In this document: positions 17,315 through 26,137 of the stretch, piece after piece
Layout: every line of letters starts with the position of its first letter
Numbering within the stretch: position 1 is the stretch's first letter
DNA from: Mucilaginibacter sp. JRF
Lineage (GTDB): Bacteria > Bacteroidota > Bacteroidia > Sphingobacteriales > Sphingobacteriaceae
NCBI RefSeq assembly: GCF_015223065.1
Contig: NZ_JADFBY010000007.1
Span: 62,001-126,000 of the forward strand
Reading direction: 5' to 3'
DNA: 64,000 nucleotides
The notes under the pieces: model-generated
Told to the model about the DNA's origin: nothing
The model's database searches: none
What the model saw: the letters and a program-made list of their open reading frames with translations, nothing else
Position numbers and translations under genes: made by a program

Positions 17315-17935
17315 ATGACTCAGTACCTGCCAACCCCTGATCAGGAACGTGTACAGTTGGAAAAATTACTTGCCGGCAATGAGAGGGCTTTTGATTTTTT
17401 TTACGACAGGTATAGTTTGCCCGTTTACCGCAAATTGCTTAAAATGGTTAAGGTAGATGTTGTGGCCGAGGAGATACTTCAAAATGTATTTATAAAGGTG
17501 TGGGAAAAGCGGCACCTCATCGATCCCGACAAAGGCCTTAAGGCATACCTTCACCAGATAGCCCAAAATTTAGTTTACGATTTTTACCGCAACCTCGCCC
17601 GCGAAGAACAGTTGATGGCCTCGGTTAAACACGCCATCGGCAATGCCATGACCGAAGATACAGCCGAAAAACTATTGCTTAAGGAAACCCACCAATTACT
17701 TGAAAAAGCGATAGAGCAATTGCCGCAACAGCAGCAACTGGTATTCAGGCTTTGCAAGCAGGAGGGTAAGAGTTATGAGGAAGTGGGGGAATTGCTCGGC
17801 CTATCCACATCAACCATAAACGGGCATATAGTAAGGGCAACCAAAAAGGTAAAAATGTTCATGTTTCAAATCGATCATATTCACTTCTCGCTGATACTCC
17901 CTGCGGTAATATTGCTTATGGATAGCAAAGTTTGA
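17315..17935 (+). CDS. FecI-type ECF RNA polymerase sigma factor
   Basis: A 206-residue sigma-70 family protein. Region 2 covers about residues 20-90 (YDRYSLPVYRKLLKMV, AEEILQNVFIKVWEKR) and region 4 about 125-185 (LPQQQQLVFRLCKQEGKSYE, LGLSTSTINGHIVRATKK). Such factors of the Bacteroidetes expansion type switch on SusC/SusD operons when the FecR partner is signalled by a SusC with an STN domain, and exactly these genes follow. The C-terminal end is hydrophobic (FSLILPAVILLMDSK), which is common in the group. Confidence 0.92.
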   Translation: MTQYLPTPDQERVQLEKLLAGNERAFDFFYDRYSLPVYRKLLKMVKVDVVAEEILQNVFIKVWEKRHLIDPDKGLKAYLHQIAQNLVYDFYRNLAREEQLMASVKHAIGNAMTEDTAEKLLLKETHQLLEKAIEQLPQQQQLVFRLCKQEGKSYEEVGELLGLSTSTINGHIVRATKKVKMFMFQIDHIHFSLILPAVILLMDSKV

Positions 17936-18059
17936 TAGCTTTTCGCAGTAAACTTTCCTCTCTTTTCCTTCTTCAGAATAACTATCAAAAAATATTTTTT
18001 CAACTCCATTAGATGCCGCCCTTTTTCCAGGCGTATTAGCATTAAACTATCAGCATATT

Positions 18060-19238
18060 TTGGAGCAGAACCAACATCTTTTATATCAAAAATTTCTTGA
18101 CAACGCATGCAGCGATGAGGAGCTTTCGCGTCTGTTTGATCTATTCGGCACGGCAGACGAAGCCGTGTTAAGGAAATTGATTGAAGATGAATTGCTGTCA
18201 GAAAACGAAAGCCCGGCAAGCGAATACGAAACCGAACGACTGGAAGCTGTACGTCAGCTGGTAAAAAGCGAAATACATTCCCGCAGGCATAAGTTAAGAT
18301 CACTTGTAATAAAATTCAGCGCAGCGGCCGCCATTGTTGTAATGATAGCATCAGCGGTTATGCTGTGGCCGCGGGATAGCCATCAACCGGTAAAGGCTAC
18401 AAAAGTAGCTGCGGTTATTAAGCCCGGCGCATTACAGGCTACATTAAAACTGGCTAATGGCCAGCAAATAGTTTTGGGGCAGCAGGTAGATGGTACGCTT
18501 GCCCGATTTGGCCGCACCGTGGTGGTTGCACATGCCAATGATGGTGTATCGTACCAAAATACCCGTACTGGTGTGCCTATCAAAAATTCATCGAACACAC
18601 TTACTACCGCCCGGGGACAGCAATCGCCATACCCGCTTATTTTGGAGGATGGTACCAAGGTATGGTTAAACGCGGCGTCATCAGTAACCTTCCCTACCCA
18701 ATTTACCGGGAATGAAAGAGTGGTGCATGTTACCGGTGAGGCCTACTTTGAAGTAGCGCATCAAAGATCACGACCGTTTAAGGTAGTTACCGATCGCCAG
18801 GAGATAAATGTGCTGGGCACGCATTTTAACGTAAAGGCTTATGATGATGAATACACCATCTGTACCACCCTGTTACAGGGAAGCGTGCGGGTGAAGGATG
18901 TTGTTTCGGGTAAAACAAGGTTGCTTGTGCCGGGCCAGCAATCCAGGTTTAGCAAAGCTAACGGACAGGTAGCAGTGGCGGTGGTTGATATTGACGCGGC
19001 CATAGCCTGGAAAAGAGGTTTCTTCATCTTTAACGATCAAAAAATTACAAGCATCATGAATTCAATGAGCCGTTGGTATGATGTAGATGTGGAGTATAAG
19101 AACTATAAAAATAATAATGAAACGTTTGGCGGCACCTTTTCGCGCTCATCAAAACTTGCCGATATACTTAGCAGCATGCAAAGCCTTGGAGCCGCGCGTT
19201 TCAAAATTGAAGATAAAAAGATCATTGTAAGTAACTGA
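18060..19238 (+). CDS. FecR-family anti-sigma factor
   Basis: A 392-residue inner-membrane protein. The cytoplasmic N-terminal part (residues 1-80) would bind the sigma factor; one membrane segment lies at about 83-103 (FSAAAAIVVMIASAVMLW). The periplasmic FecR domain is at about 195-290 (ILEDGTKVWLNAASSVTFP, VTGEAYFEVAH, VLGTHFNVKAY), with a C-terminal DUF4974 domain at about 320-392 (FNDQKITSIMNSMSRWYDV). The only start in frame is a TTG at 18060, which is unusual but fits the family's N-terminal layout. It follows the sigma gene by 124 bases and precedes susC. It would hold the sigma factor inactive until SusC signals substrate. Confidence 0.9.
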   Translation: MEQNQHLLYQKFLDNACSDEELSRLFDLFGTADEAVLRKLIEDELLSENESPASEYETERLEAVRQLVKSEIHSRRHKLRSLVIKFSAAAAIVVMIASAVMLWPRDSHQPVKATKVAAVIKPGALQATLKLANGQQIVLGQQVDGTLARFGRTVVVAHANDGVSYQNTRTGVPIKNSSNTLTTARGQQSPYPLILEDGTKVWLNAASSVTFPTQFTGNERVVHVTGEAYFEVAHQRSRPFKVVTDRQEINVLGTHFNVKAYDDEYTICTTLLQGSVRVKDVVSGKTRLLVPGQQSRFSKANGQVAVAVVDIDAAIAWKRGFFIFNDQKITSIMNSMSRWYDVDVEYKNYKNNNETFGGTFSRSSKLADILSSMQSLGAARFKIEDKKIIVSN

Positions 19239-19366
19239 TGCCATGCCGTGCGTCAGCAGCCAATTATTTAAACCCAAAACCACACAATTAAGTAAAGTTC
19301 AAAAACCTAATTAAAGAAAGGAAACACGCTTATAGGAGATAAACTAACGCGAACAGGATTTACCAA

Positions 19367-19395
19367 AACCAGGAACGTTTGCACCGTTCCTGGTT
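19367..19395 (+). promoter_or_regulatory. hairpin in the fecR-susC interval
   Basis: Arms AACCAGGAACG (19367-19377) and CGTTCCTGGTT (19385-19395) pair perfectly around a 7-base loop. There is no following T run, so this is probably not a simple terminator. It may stabilise the 5' end of the susC transcript or mark the sigma-dependent start region. Confidence 0.55.
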
Positions 19396-19465
19396 GATCA
19401 GCAAAGCTGATATCAGGTAATTAATTATTGAAGCTATCCAATTTCACCAATAACCTAACAATCAA

Positions 19466-22400
19466 ATGTATAAAAAATTTACTGAATTGCTTTTCAGGAG
19501 GGATTCCTATGTAATTTCCAATCTGATCTTAAAAATGAAGCTTACATGCCTTTTCATTATTGTAGCCCTGTTGCAGGTACAAGCTAAGTCAATGGCTCAA
19601 CGGGTTACGCTGTCGGTTAAAAACGCGTCGTTATCAACCATTATAACGCAAATTAAGGTACAAACCGATTACGATTTTGTGTACAACAATTCGGCTATTG
19701 AGGGAGCCAAACCCATTACCATCAGTGCCAATGATCTTGACCTGAAAACAGTGCTTGATCAATGTTTTAAAGGCCAGCCTTTTACTTACAGTATAGTGAA
19801 CAAGGTAATTGTGCTTAACCGCAAACAAGTATCGGAGCCAACTCACGCAGCCGAAAAGCCTGTTGCCGATGTACGGATAACAGGCGTAGTGCGCGATTCT
19901 GTTAGCGGCGAAACCCTGCCCGGCGTATCTGTAAATGTGGAAGGTACCACGCTGGGTGTAATATCTGATAATGGTGGTGCTTTCACGCTTAATGTTCCAT
20001 CGCCAACATCGGTGTTGGTGCTAACCTATATTGGCTACAAAAGCCAGCGCGTACCGCTAAACGGAAAAACGGTATTTGATATCCGCATGGCCAAGGCTGA
20101 TGCGCAGTTGAGCGAGGTGGTAGTTGTAGGTTATGGTACCCGAGCCAAAGGTGCTGTAACAGGAGCTATCTCGAGCGTTAAATCGGAGGTTTTTGAGAAC
20201 CGCCCCATGACGAGTTCGGTTGACGCCTTGCAGGGAACAATACCGGGCCTAACCATTACCCGCCCAAGCGGGCAGCCTGGTTTACAGGGCGGTAACTATG
20301 GCTTTCAGGTTCGTGGTTACTCATCAATTAACGGTAATGCCCCGCTGGTGCTTATTGATAATGTACCGAGCGACATCAACACATTTGCTACACTTAACCC
20401 CAATGATATTGCTGATGTTAGCGTATTAAAGGATGCCGCGGCAGCTATTTACGGCGCGCGCGCTGCGGATGGTGTTATTATTGTAACCACTAAGCGCGGT
20501 AAAAAAGGTACTCCTCAAATAACGTATACAGGTAACTTCGGTATAAAAACCCCAACCTATCTGCGTAAGATGCAGAATACCCTGCAATTTGCCGAGTTTA
20601 TGGATGAAGGTTTGCGTAATGCCGGTATCAATGGTTTTTCGCAAGAAGTGTTTGATAAGATCAGGGCCAATGCAGCACCCGATCTGGAGCAGGGTTGGAA
20701 TTACGGTGTAACCAACTTTCCGGGCTTTTATGGGTATACCGATTGGAATGATGCCATCTATAAAAACGCTACCCAGCAATTGCACAGCCTGTCCGTTTCG
20801 GGTGGTGGAGATAATAATAACTACCTGGTTTCGGTAGGCTATAACCGCGATAATGGTATAGTAAGGTATGGTGATAATAGTTCAGACCGTTATAACCTGC
20901 GCCTTAACTATGATATTCGCCCAAGCAGCAAAATTAATATTGAAACCAGAACCAATTTTGATAACCAGGCTAATGTAAACCCTACATTATTAGGTAGCGC
21001 ATTAACCAATGTTACAAGGCAGTTCCCTTATGCGCCGGTTTATAATCCGCAGGGGCAGTTTTATGGGTACCAGGGTTACGAAAATCCGGCGCAATACCTT
21101 GAAGAAGGCGGCACGGCAAAAGGTAACTTATCCCGGTTTGCCACTAATTTTAAGCTTGATTACACCGTACTACCAGGTTTAAAATTGACCGGCCAGGCCG
21201 CGTTCCGTTTTGAGTATAATAATACCAGCGCTACCAGCCCTACAATAACCCGCTACAATTATGCCGGTGGCGTGCAGGATATACGCCAAACCCCCAACTC
21301 GGCAGCTTATGCTAATAGCAAGCGCTTAAATAAGCTGTACCAGTTATATTTTGATTACAATAAAGATATTGGTACCGATCATCACATCAACCTTACCGGT
21401 GGTGGCTCGTTAGAGCAAACCCGCAATGAGGGGCAAAATGTAACAGGCTATAATTTTGCCAGTAATGATATTTTCACCCTTAACCTTGCCGACCGTACCA
21501 AGGCGGCTTACGCTAACTTTTCGGGCTTGCTGAACAATCAGGCTTTGGCCTCTTACTTTGGGCGTGCCAGCTATTCGTACAAAAACAAGCTGATAGTTGA
21601 CTTAACGGCTCGTGCCGATGGTAGCTCAAAATTCGCTCCCGATCAACGCTGGAGCGCGCTGTTCCCGTCGGCTGCCATCGCATATAATCTGTCCGAAGAA
21701 AGCTTTATCAAAAAAACGGGCATATTTAACCAGTTAAAAACTCGTGTATCATGGGGCAGAATGGGTAACCAGGAGATAGGCGCATTAGGTTTGTACGATT
21801 ATATTCCGCTGGTTACCGTAGGCGGCACGTATCCTATAGGATCACCAAACGCGGGTGTACCGGGCGCAAACGCCGGGCCGGCATCAACCAACCGTACCTG
21901 GGAAACCATTGAGAACCGTAACGTTGGTATTGATGTAGCCGTGCTGGATTCACGCCTGTCGTTCTCGTTCGATTATTTTAACAAGATAAACAACGATATG
22001 CTGGTAAATGTGGCAGTACCGGCTACTTTCGGTGCTACGCCGCCATCAGCCAACCTGGGTAAACTGGTTACCAAAGGTTTTGAGGCTACAGCTACCTGGA
22101 AAGATAAGATCAATGATTTTCGTTACAGTGTGGCTGTGCAAATCAGCGATAGCCGCAATAAACTGGTTGAACTTAAAAACTCCGATAATTATGGCGAGGG
22201 TTTGAACTTCACGCGTCAGGGTTATCCTATCTACTCGTACTTTGGTTATGTGTATGATGGCATTATTCAAACACAGGCGCAACTGGATGCTTACAAACAG
22301 TTGCAGGGTGTGCCATCGCGCCTGGCGCTTGGCGATGTAATGTACAAGGATGTTGATGGCGATGGCCGGTTAACCGCCTTTGGCGACAGAACAAGAGGCC

Positions 22401-22936
22401 TGGCCGGTGATATGGTTTACCTGGGTAACGTTAACCCTCGATACACTTTTTCGTCAAACATCAGCCTGGGATATAAGCAATTCGATCTGGCTGTGTTTTT
22501 ACAGGGCGTAGGCAAGCGCGATGTTATTTACGAAGGTAACATCAGTCGCCCAAATACTTTCTTTTGGCCAAGCCTTGAATATTATTACGGCAAAACCTGG
22601 AGCCCCGAACGTACCGATGCTCAATACCCACGATACATACCCGGCAACCTGGGCTTTGATGATATAAACGGCTATAATTATCGCCCATCAGCCAACGTAC
22701 TGCACAGTGTAGCCTATCTGCGTTTCAAGGTGATCACGCTGGGGTATAATTTGCCTGTCGGTGTGGCTAAATCACTTCAGGTAAGGTCGGCCCGTGTATA
22801 TGTGAGCGGTCAGGATCTGTTCACCATATCAAAGGGAACATTAGGGGGCAATTTTGATCCGGAGGATGGTTACCGCAATGAGGGTACCTATCCTTTCAAT
22901 AAAGTTTACTCCCTGGGGCTTAATGTTAGTTTTTAA
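19466..22936 (+). CDS. SusC/RagA TonB-dependent outer-membrane transporter with STN signalling domain
   Basis: A 1156-residue protein. Signal peptide to about residue 45 (LFIIVALLQVQAKSMAQ). The STN domain covers about 50-120 (TIITQIKVQTDYDFVYNNSA) and talks to FecR. A carboxypeptidase-regulatory-like domain covers about 135-215 (ITGVVRDSVSGETLPGVSV), followed by a plug domain beginning VVVVGYGTRAKGAVTGA and containing VLKDAAAAIYGARAADGVI. The beta-barrel runs to the C-terminal FNKVYSLGLNVSF. The early start at 19466 (MYKKFTELL) is kept because this subgroup usually has such an extension. The gene pairs with susD 13 bases downstream and imports an unknown glycan or oligomer. Confidence 0.95.
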   Translation: MYKKFTELLFRRDSYVISNLILKMKLTCLFIIVALLQVQAKSMAQRVTLSVKNASLSTIITQIKVQTDYDFVYNNSAIEGAKPITISANDLDLKTVLDQCFKGQPFTYSIVNKVIVLNRKQVSEPTHAAEKPVADVRITGVVRDSVSGETLPGVSVNVEGTTLGVISDNGGAFTLNVPSPTSVLVLTYIGYKSQRVPLNGKTVFDIRMAKADAQLSEVVVVGYGTRAKGAVTGAISSVKSEVFENRPMTSSVDALQGTIPGLTITRPSGQPGLQGGNYGFQVRGYSSINGNAPLVLIDNVPSDINTFATLNPNDIADVSVLKDAAAAIYGARAADGVIIVTTKRGKKGTPQITYTGNFGIKTPTYLRKMQNTLQFAEFMDEGLRNAGINGFSQEVFDKIRANAAPDLEQGWNYGVTNFPGFYGYTDWNDAIYKNATQQLHSLSVSGGGDNNNYLVSVGYNRDNGIVRYGDNSSDRYNLRLNYDIRPSSKINIETRTNFDNQANVNPTLLGSALTNVTRQFPYAPVYNPQGQFYGYQGYENPAQYLEEGGTAKGNLSRFATNFKLDYTVLPGLKLTGQAAFRFEYNNTSATSPTITRYNYAGGVQDIRQTPNSAAYANSKRLNKLYQLYFDYNKDIGTDHHINLTGGGSLEQTRNEGQNVTGYNFASNDIFTLNLADRTKAAYANFSGLLNNQALASYFGRASYSYKNKLIVDLTARADGSSKFAPDQRWSALFPSAAIAYNLSEESFIKKTGIFNQLKTRVSWGRMGNQEIGALGLYDYIPLVTVGGTYPIGSPNAGVPGANAGPASTNRTWETIENRNVGIDVAVLDSRLSFSFDYFNKINNDMLVNVAVPATFGATPPSANLGKLVTKGFEATATWKDKINDFRYSVAVQISDSRNKLVELKNSDNYGEGLNFTRQGYPIYSYFGYVYDGIIQTQAQLDAYKQLQGVPSRLALGDVMYKDVDGDGRLTAFGDRTRGLAGDMVYLGNVNPRYTFSSNISLGYKQFDLAVFLQGVGKRDVIYEGNISRPNTFFWPSLEYYYGKTWSPERTDAQYPRYIPGNLGFDDINGYNYRPSANVLHSVAYLRFKVITLGYNLPVGVAKSLQVRSARVYVSGQDLFTISKGTLGGNFDPEDGYRNEGTYPFNKVYSLGLNVSF

Positions 22937-22949
22937 TCAGCAGATCATC

Positions 22950-24647
22950 ATGAAAAGGAAATACATAAATTATCATATAAAATTGAGGCTGTTAACGCTT
23001 GCGGCGTTAGGCTCGATGGTTTGGGCAGGTTGTAAAAAAGATCTGAACCTGTATTCAGAAGATACCATTACCGATGCCACCTTTTGGAAAACGGGCAATG
23101 ATTTTAAGTTGGCCGCCAACAGGTTATATATGGATCTGAACGGGTTTGGTACAGAGGATACAGAATCGGACATTGCATTTAACACGCCTAATGTGGTGAG
23201 TAACGGCAACCTGCAACCTGCCGAAACCTCATCGCAATGGTCAACCAGTTATAATAATATCCGCTCTGCCAATAATATTATTGAAAAGGGTGCCGGTACT
23301 ACCGACGCTGAGATCAAAAAGTATGTGGCCGAAGCTAAATTTTTCAGAGCCTGGTATTACTGGCGTTTACTGAGAATATACGGAGGTGTGCCCCTTATCA
23401 CCAAAGTACTTAAGCTGGATGACCCGGAGTTATTCGCACCGCGTTCAACCCGTCAGCAAACAGCCGACCTGATATTGCAGGATCTTGAGGAGGCGCAGGC
23501 TGATCTTCCGGTACAATCAGATGTATCAGCGCCCGATGTGGGTAGGGTAAGCAAAGGCGCGGCATTATCATTAGCCTCTCGCGTAGCCTTGTTTGAGGGT
23601 ACGTGGGAAAAATACAGGGGCGAGGGTAATGCCAATCAGTATCTGGATAGAGCCATCAGCACCTCGCGCCAGGTAATAACAAGCGGTGTTTACAGCCTGT
23701 ATACCGGCAGTGGCGCGCAAAGCTACCGTTACCTGTTTTTAGAAGCAGGCGATGATGCCAAGGAAACCATTTTTGACAGGCGTTACGCGCGAAACATATT
23801 TGGCCACGATGCACCATATATGTACGATCAGGATGGGTATAACCCGACACGCAAAATGGTTGATATGTACCTGGATATAAACGGACTGCCTATTACATCG
23901 GCGGGTTCGGTATTTCACGGGTACGGTACCTTTACATCTGAGTTTCAGGATCGCGACCCGCGTATGAGCATGACGATGATCATCCCGGGTACGCTTACCA
24001 ACCGTGTGTTCTTCCCGGTAACCAAGGTAGAGAACTGGCCCGACAGGCCTCAGCGTAACTTTAATACAGGTTATATCCTTTATAAATATATGTCTGAAGA
24101 TGCCGCGGCGAATAACTCCGGCAGGTTAGGCAGTGCCAGCTTGTTTGATTTTGACAGGCACCTGATACGCTACGCGGAGGTTTTATTGAATTATGCCGAA
24201 GCCGTGTACGAGCGCAATAGTACTGTTACGGATGATGATCTGAATCAATCCATCAATCAGCTACGCACAAGGGTTGGTATGCCTGCACTCACCAACGCGT
24301 TTGTAACAGCCAACGGCCTCAATATGCGTACAGAGATTCGTCGTGAACGTACGGTAGAGCTTTGTTTGGAAGGGTTTAGATACGATGATCTGCGCAGGTG
24401 GAAAACCGCTGAAACAGAATTGCCGCAGGATGTTAAGGGTATTAAAATTACCGGTACAAGCTGGGCCGGCCGTGCGCCGTACAGTGATGCCAGTTATTTG
24501 ACCAGGGTTGATGCCAACGGTTTCCTGATAGCTGAGCGCGACAGGAAGTTTGATCCGGCTAAAGATTATCTGCAACCGCTGCCAACACGCGAGGTCGCGT
24601 TTTACGCCGCCAACGGTAAGGTATTAGCACAAAATCCGGGCTGGTAA
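22950..24647 (+). CDS. SusD/RagB-family outer-membrane lipoprotein
   Basis: A 565-residue protein starting at the ATG at 22950. This gives a lipoprotein signal (LTLAALGSMVWAGC); upstream codons overlapping susC are not needed. The SusD TPR-type fold is visible in KYVAEAKFFRAWYYWRLLRI, YGGVPLITKVL and the C-terminal IRRERTVELCLEGFRYDDLR. SusD caps the SusC barrel and binds the substrate at the cell surface. It follows susC by 13 bases in the same operon. Confidence 0.94.
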   Translation: MKRKYINYHIKLRLLTLAALGSMVWAGCKKDLNLYSEDTITDATFWKTGNDFKLAANRLYMDLNGFGTEDTESDIAFNTPNVVSNGNLQPAETSSQWSTSYNNIRSANNIIEKGAGTTDAEIKKYVAEAKFFRAWYYWRLLRIYGGVPLITKVLKLDDPELFAPRSTRQQTADLILQDLEEAQADLPVQSDVSAPDVGRVSKGAALSLASRVALFEGTWEKYRGEGNANQYLDRAISTSRQVITSGVYSLYTGSGAQSYRYLFLEAGDDAKETIFDRRYARNIFGHDAPYMYDQDGYNPTRKMVDMYLDINGLPITSAGSVFHGYGTFTSEFQDRDPRMSMTMIIPGTLTNRVFFPVTKVENWPDRPQRNFNTGYILYKYMSEDAAANNSGRLGSASLFDFDRHLIRYAEVLLNYAEAVYERNSTVTDDDLNQSINQLRTRVGMPALTNAFVTANGLNMRTEIRRERTVELCLEGFRYDDLRRWKTAETELPQDVKGIKITGTSWAGRAPYSDASYLTRVDANGFLIAERDRKFDPAKDYLQPLPTREVAFYAANGKVLAQNPGW

Positions 24648-24717
24648 TTGATGATCTGCCGGGCTTGTAATTCGCGGGCCCGGCAGGTTATTGTTTTGTA
24701 TAACTGAAGATATATTT

Positions 24718-26076
24718 ATGAAGATAAGATCAGTATTGTTATTAACGGCTTTAGCGGTATTGTTTGGCCACAGCGCGAAAGCGCAACAAAAGGCAAACAG
24801 TGATTTAAAGTTGATGGGTACCCGGTTTTTAACCTTTAATGCGATTATCAGGGTTAACCAGATAGAAGTTTCCAGAACCCGTAATGTGGGCGAAGATGAA
24901 AGGGCATTGCATACGCCCGAAAGGGTAAAGGCTTTCAGAAAAGCGGTTACCGAGGGTTTCCCCGGAGGAAAGATGACCTGGGCCTTTAGCTGGCTGGCAC
25001 TTAATGATACCAGCGAGGATTATAAACAGATACGCCAACTGGTGGTAAGCTACCATCATCAGTATGGCGATGAGATCACCTTTATACCCGGCGCCTACTT
25101 TGCCAATGCCTACAATAAAACCGAACAGGTGAACCGCGATTTGCACGATGCGTTACAGCTTGTAAGCAAAATGGTAGGCAATGGTTACCGGCCTAAAAGT
25201 ATAGTGGCGGGTTTCCTGTCGTCCGAAAATCAGCAGTATTTGGCCGAAAAGGAAGGCATACACGTATGTCAGGGCAATATATGGAGCCAGTTTAGTATAG
25301 ATAATCAGGATGGTGATGGTTCAATATGCTACCCGTTCTATCCCTCAAAACAACATTTTTGTAAACCCGCCCAAAGCAAGGCCGATTTTGTGGATTGTGT
25401 AAATCTTGATGGATGGTCGGTTGATTTTTTGGCAGGCCGCAGGGCTGGTTTTAACGAAGGCTTTAACAGTCGCATGGGTGTTGGGCCCATTGAAACCATT
25501 GGCAAGTATGGGCAAGCCACCGGTTTAAAAGAGATGATGCACACAACTGCCATCCATTTTGATAAGGGGTATGAGTTAAATGGCTTTGGCTGGGTAACCA
25601 ATTGCTGGGAGGTTAGTTTACCCATAGATGTCGCGGGTTTAAAAGAATGGTTAACACAGATAAGACAACGCTGGCCCGATACAAAACTGGTAACACAGGG
25701 CGATTTCGGACTTGCCTGGCGCGCGTATTACAAAAGCAATACATTTAATTACCGTTTTGTAGAGCAGGGCTCGGGCATTGGCGGCTCAGATGCTGATAAG
25801 GAAATCAGCTGGTTCATGAATAAGGATTTTCGCCTGGCTATGCTGAAAAATATAGATAACAGCGCTCCGGCCAAAGTGATCGATTTTACCAACTATACCT
25901 TACCCGCCAGGGAGCCGATGGAGATGACACGCAAGTGGAGCCTTTTAGGAGATATCAATCAAAAACAAACACGCCCGCAGGATAAACCGATGGTTATTGA
26001 CTCATTAGCCAAAAATAACCGGGCACTGATAGGTCGTCGTTATCCATATCTGCTTCGTCAATCAAAACAGAAATAA
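24718..26076 (+). CDS. secreted protein of the DUF3863/DUF3864 type
   Basis: A 452-residue protein from the ATG at 24718, with a signal peptide (VLLLTALAVLFGHSAKAQ). Text such as RFLTFNAIIRVNQIEVSRTR, GGKMTWAFSWLAL and FGWVTNCWEVSLP resembles a family of Bacteroides proteins of unknown function that I recall as DUF3863/DUF3864; this match is from memory. The alternating strand/helix pattern and conserved His and Asp suggest a polysaccharide-deacetylase-like barrel. It is the first of two secreted proteins after susD, so it probably acts on the substrate imported by this locus. No reaction can be assigned from the sequence. Confidence 0.6.
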   Translation: MKIRSVLLLTALAVLFGHSAKAQQKANSDLKLMGTRFLTFNAIIRVNQIEVSRTRNVGEDERALHTPERVKAFRKAVTEGFPGGKMTWAFSWLALNDTSEDYKQIRQLVVSYHHQYGDEITFIPGAYFANAYNKTEQVNRDLHDALQLVSKMVGNGYRPKSIVAGFLSSENQQYLAEKEGIHVCQGNIWSQFSIDNQDGDGSICYPFYPSKQHFCKPAQSKADFVDCVNLDGWSVDFLAGRRAGFNEGFNSRMGVGPIETIGKYGQATGLKEMMHTTAIHFDKGYELNGFGWVTNCWEVSLPIDVAGLKEWLTQIRQRWPDTKLVTQGDFGLAWRAYYKSNTFNYRFVEQGSGIGGSDADKEISWFMNKDFRLAMLKNIDNSAPAKVIDFTNYTLPAREPMEMTRKWSLLGDINQKQTRPQDKPMVIDSLAKNNRALIGRRYPYLLRQSKQK

Positions 26077-26137
26077 TTAACATTGTGCGTAAAGGCGATA
26101 GCTGCCTTATGCCTATTAAAATTGAAAAACATCCCAG

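Noticed and set aside
24691..24717. Upstream in-frame ATG for the DUF3863-like gene
   Set aside because: The ATG at 24718 places the signal peptide at the N-terminus; the nine extra codons would spoil it.
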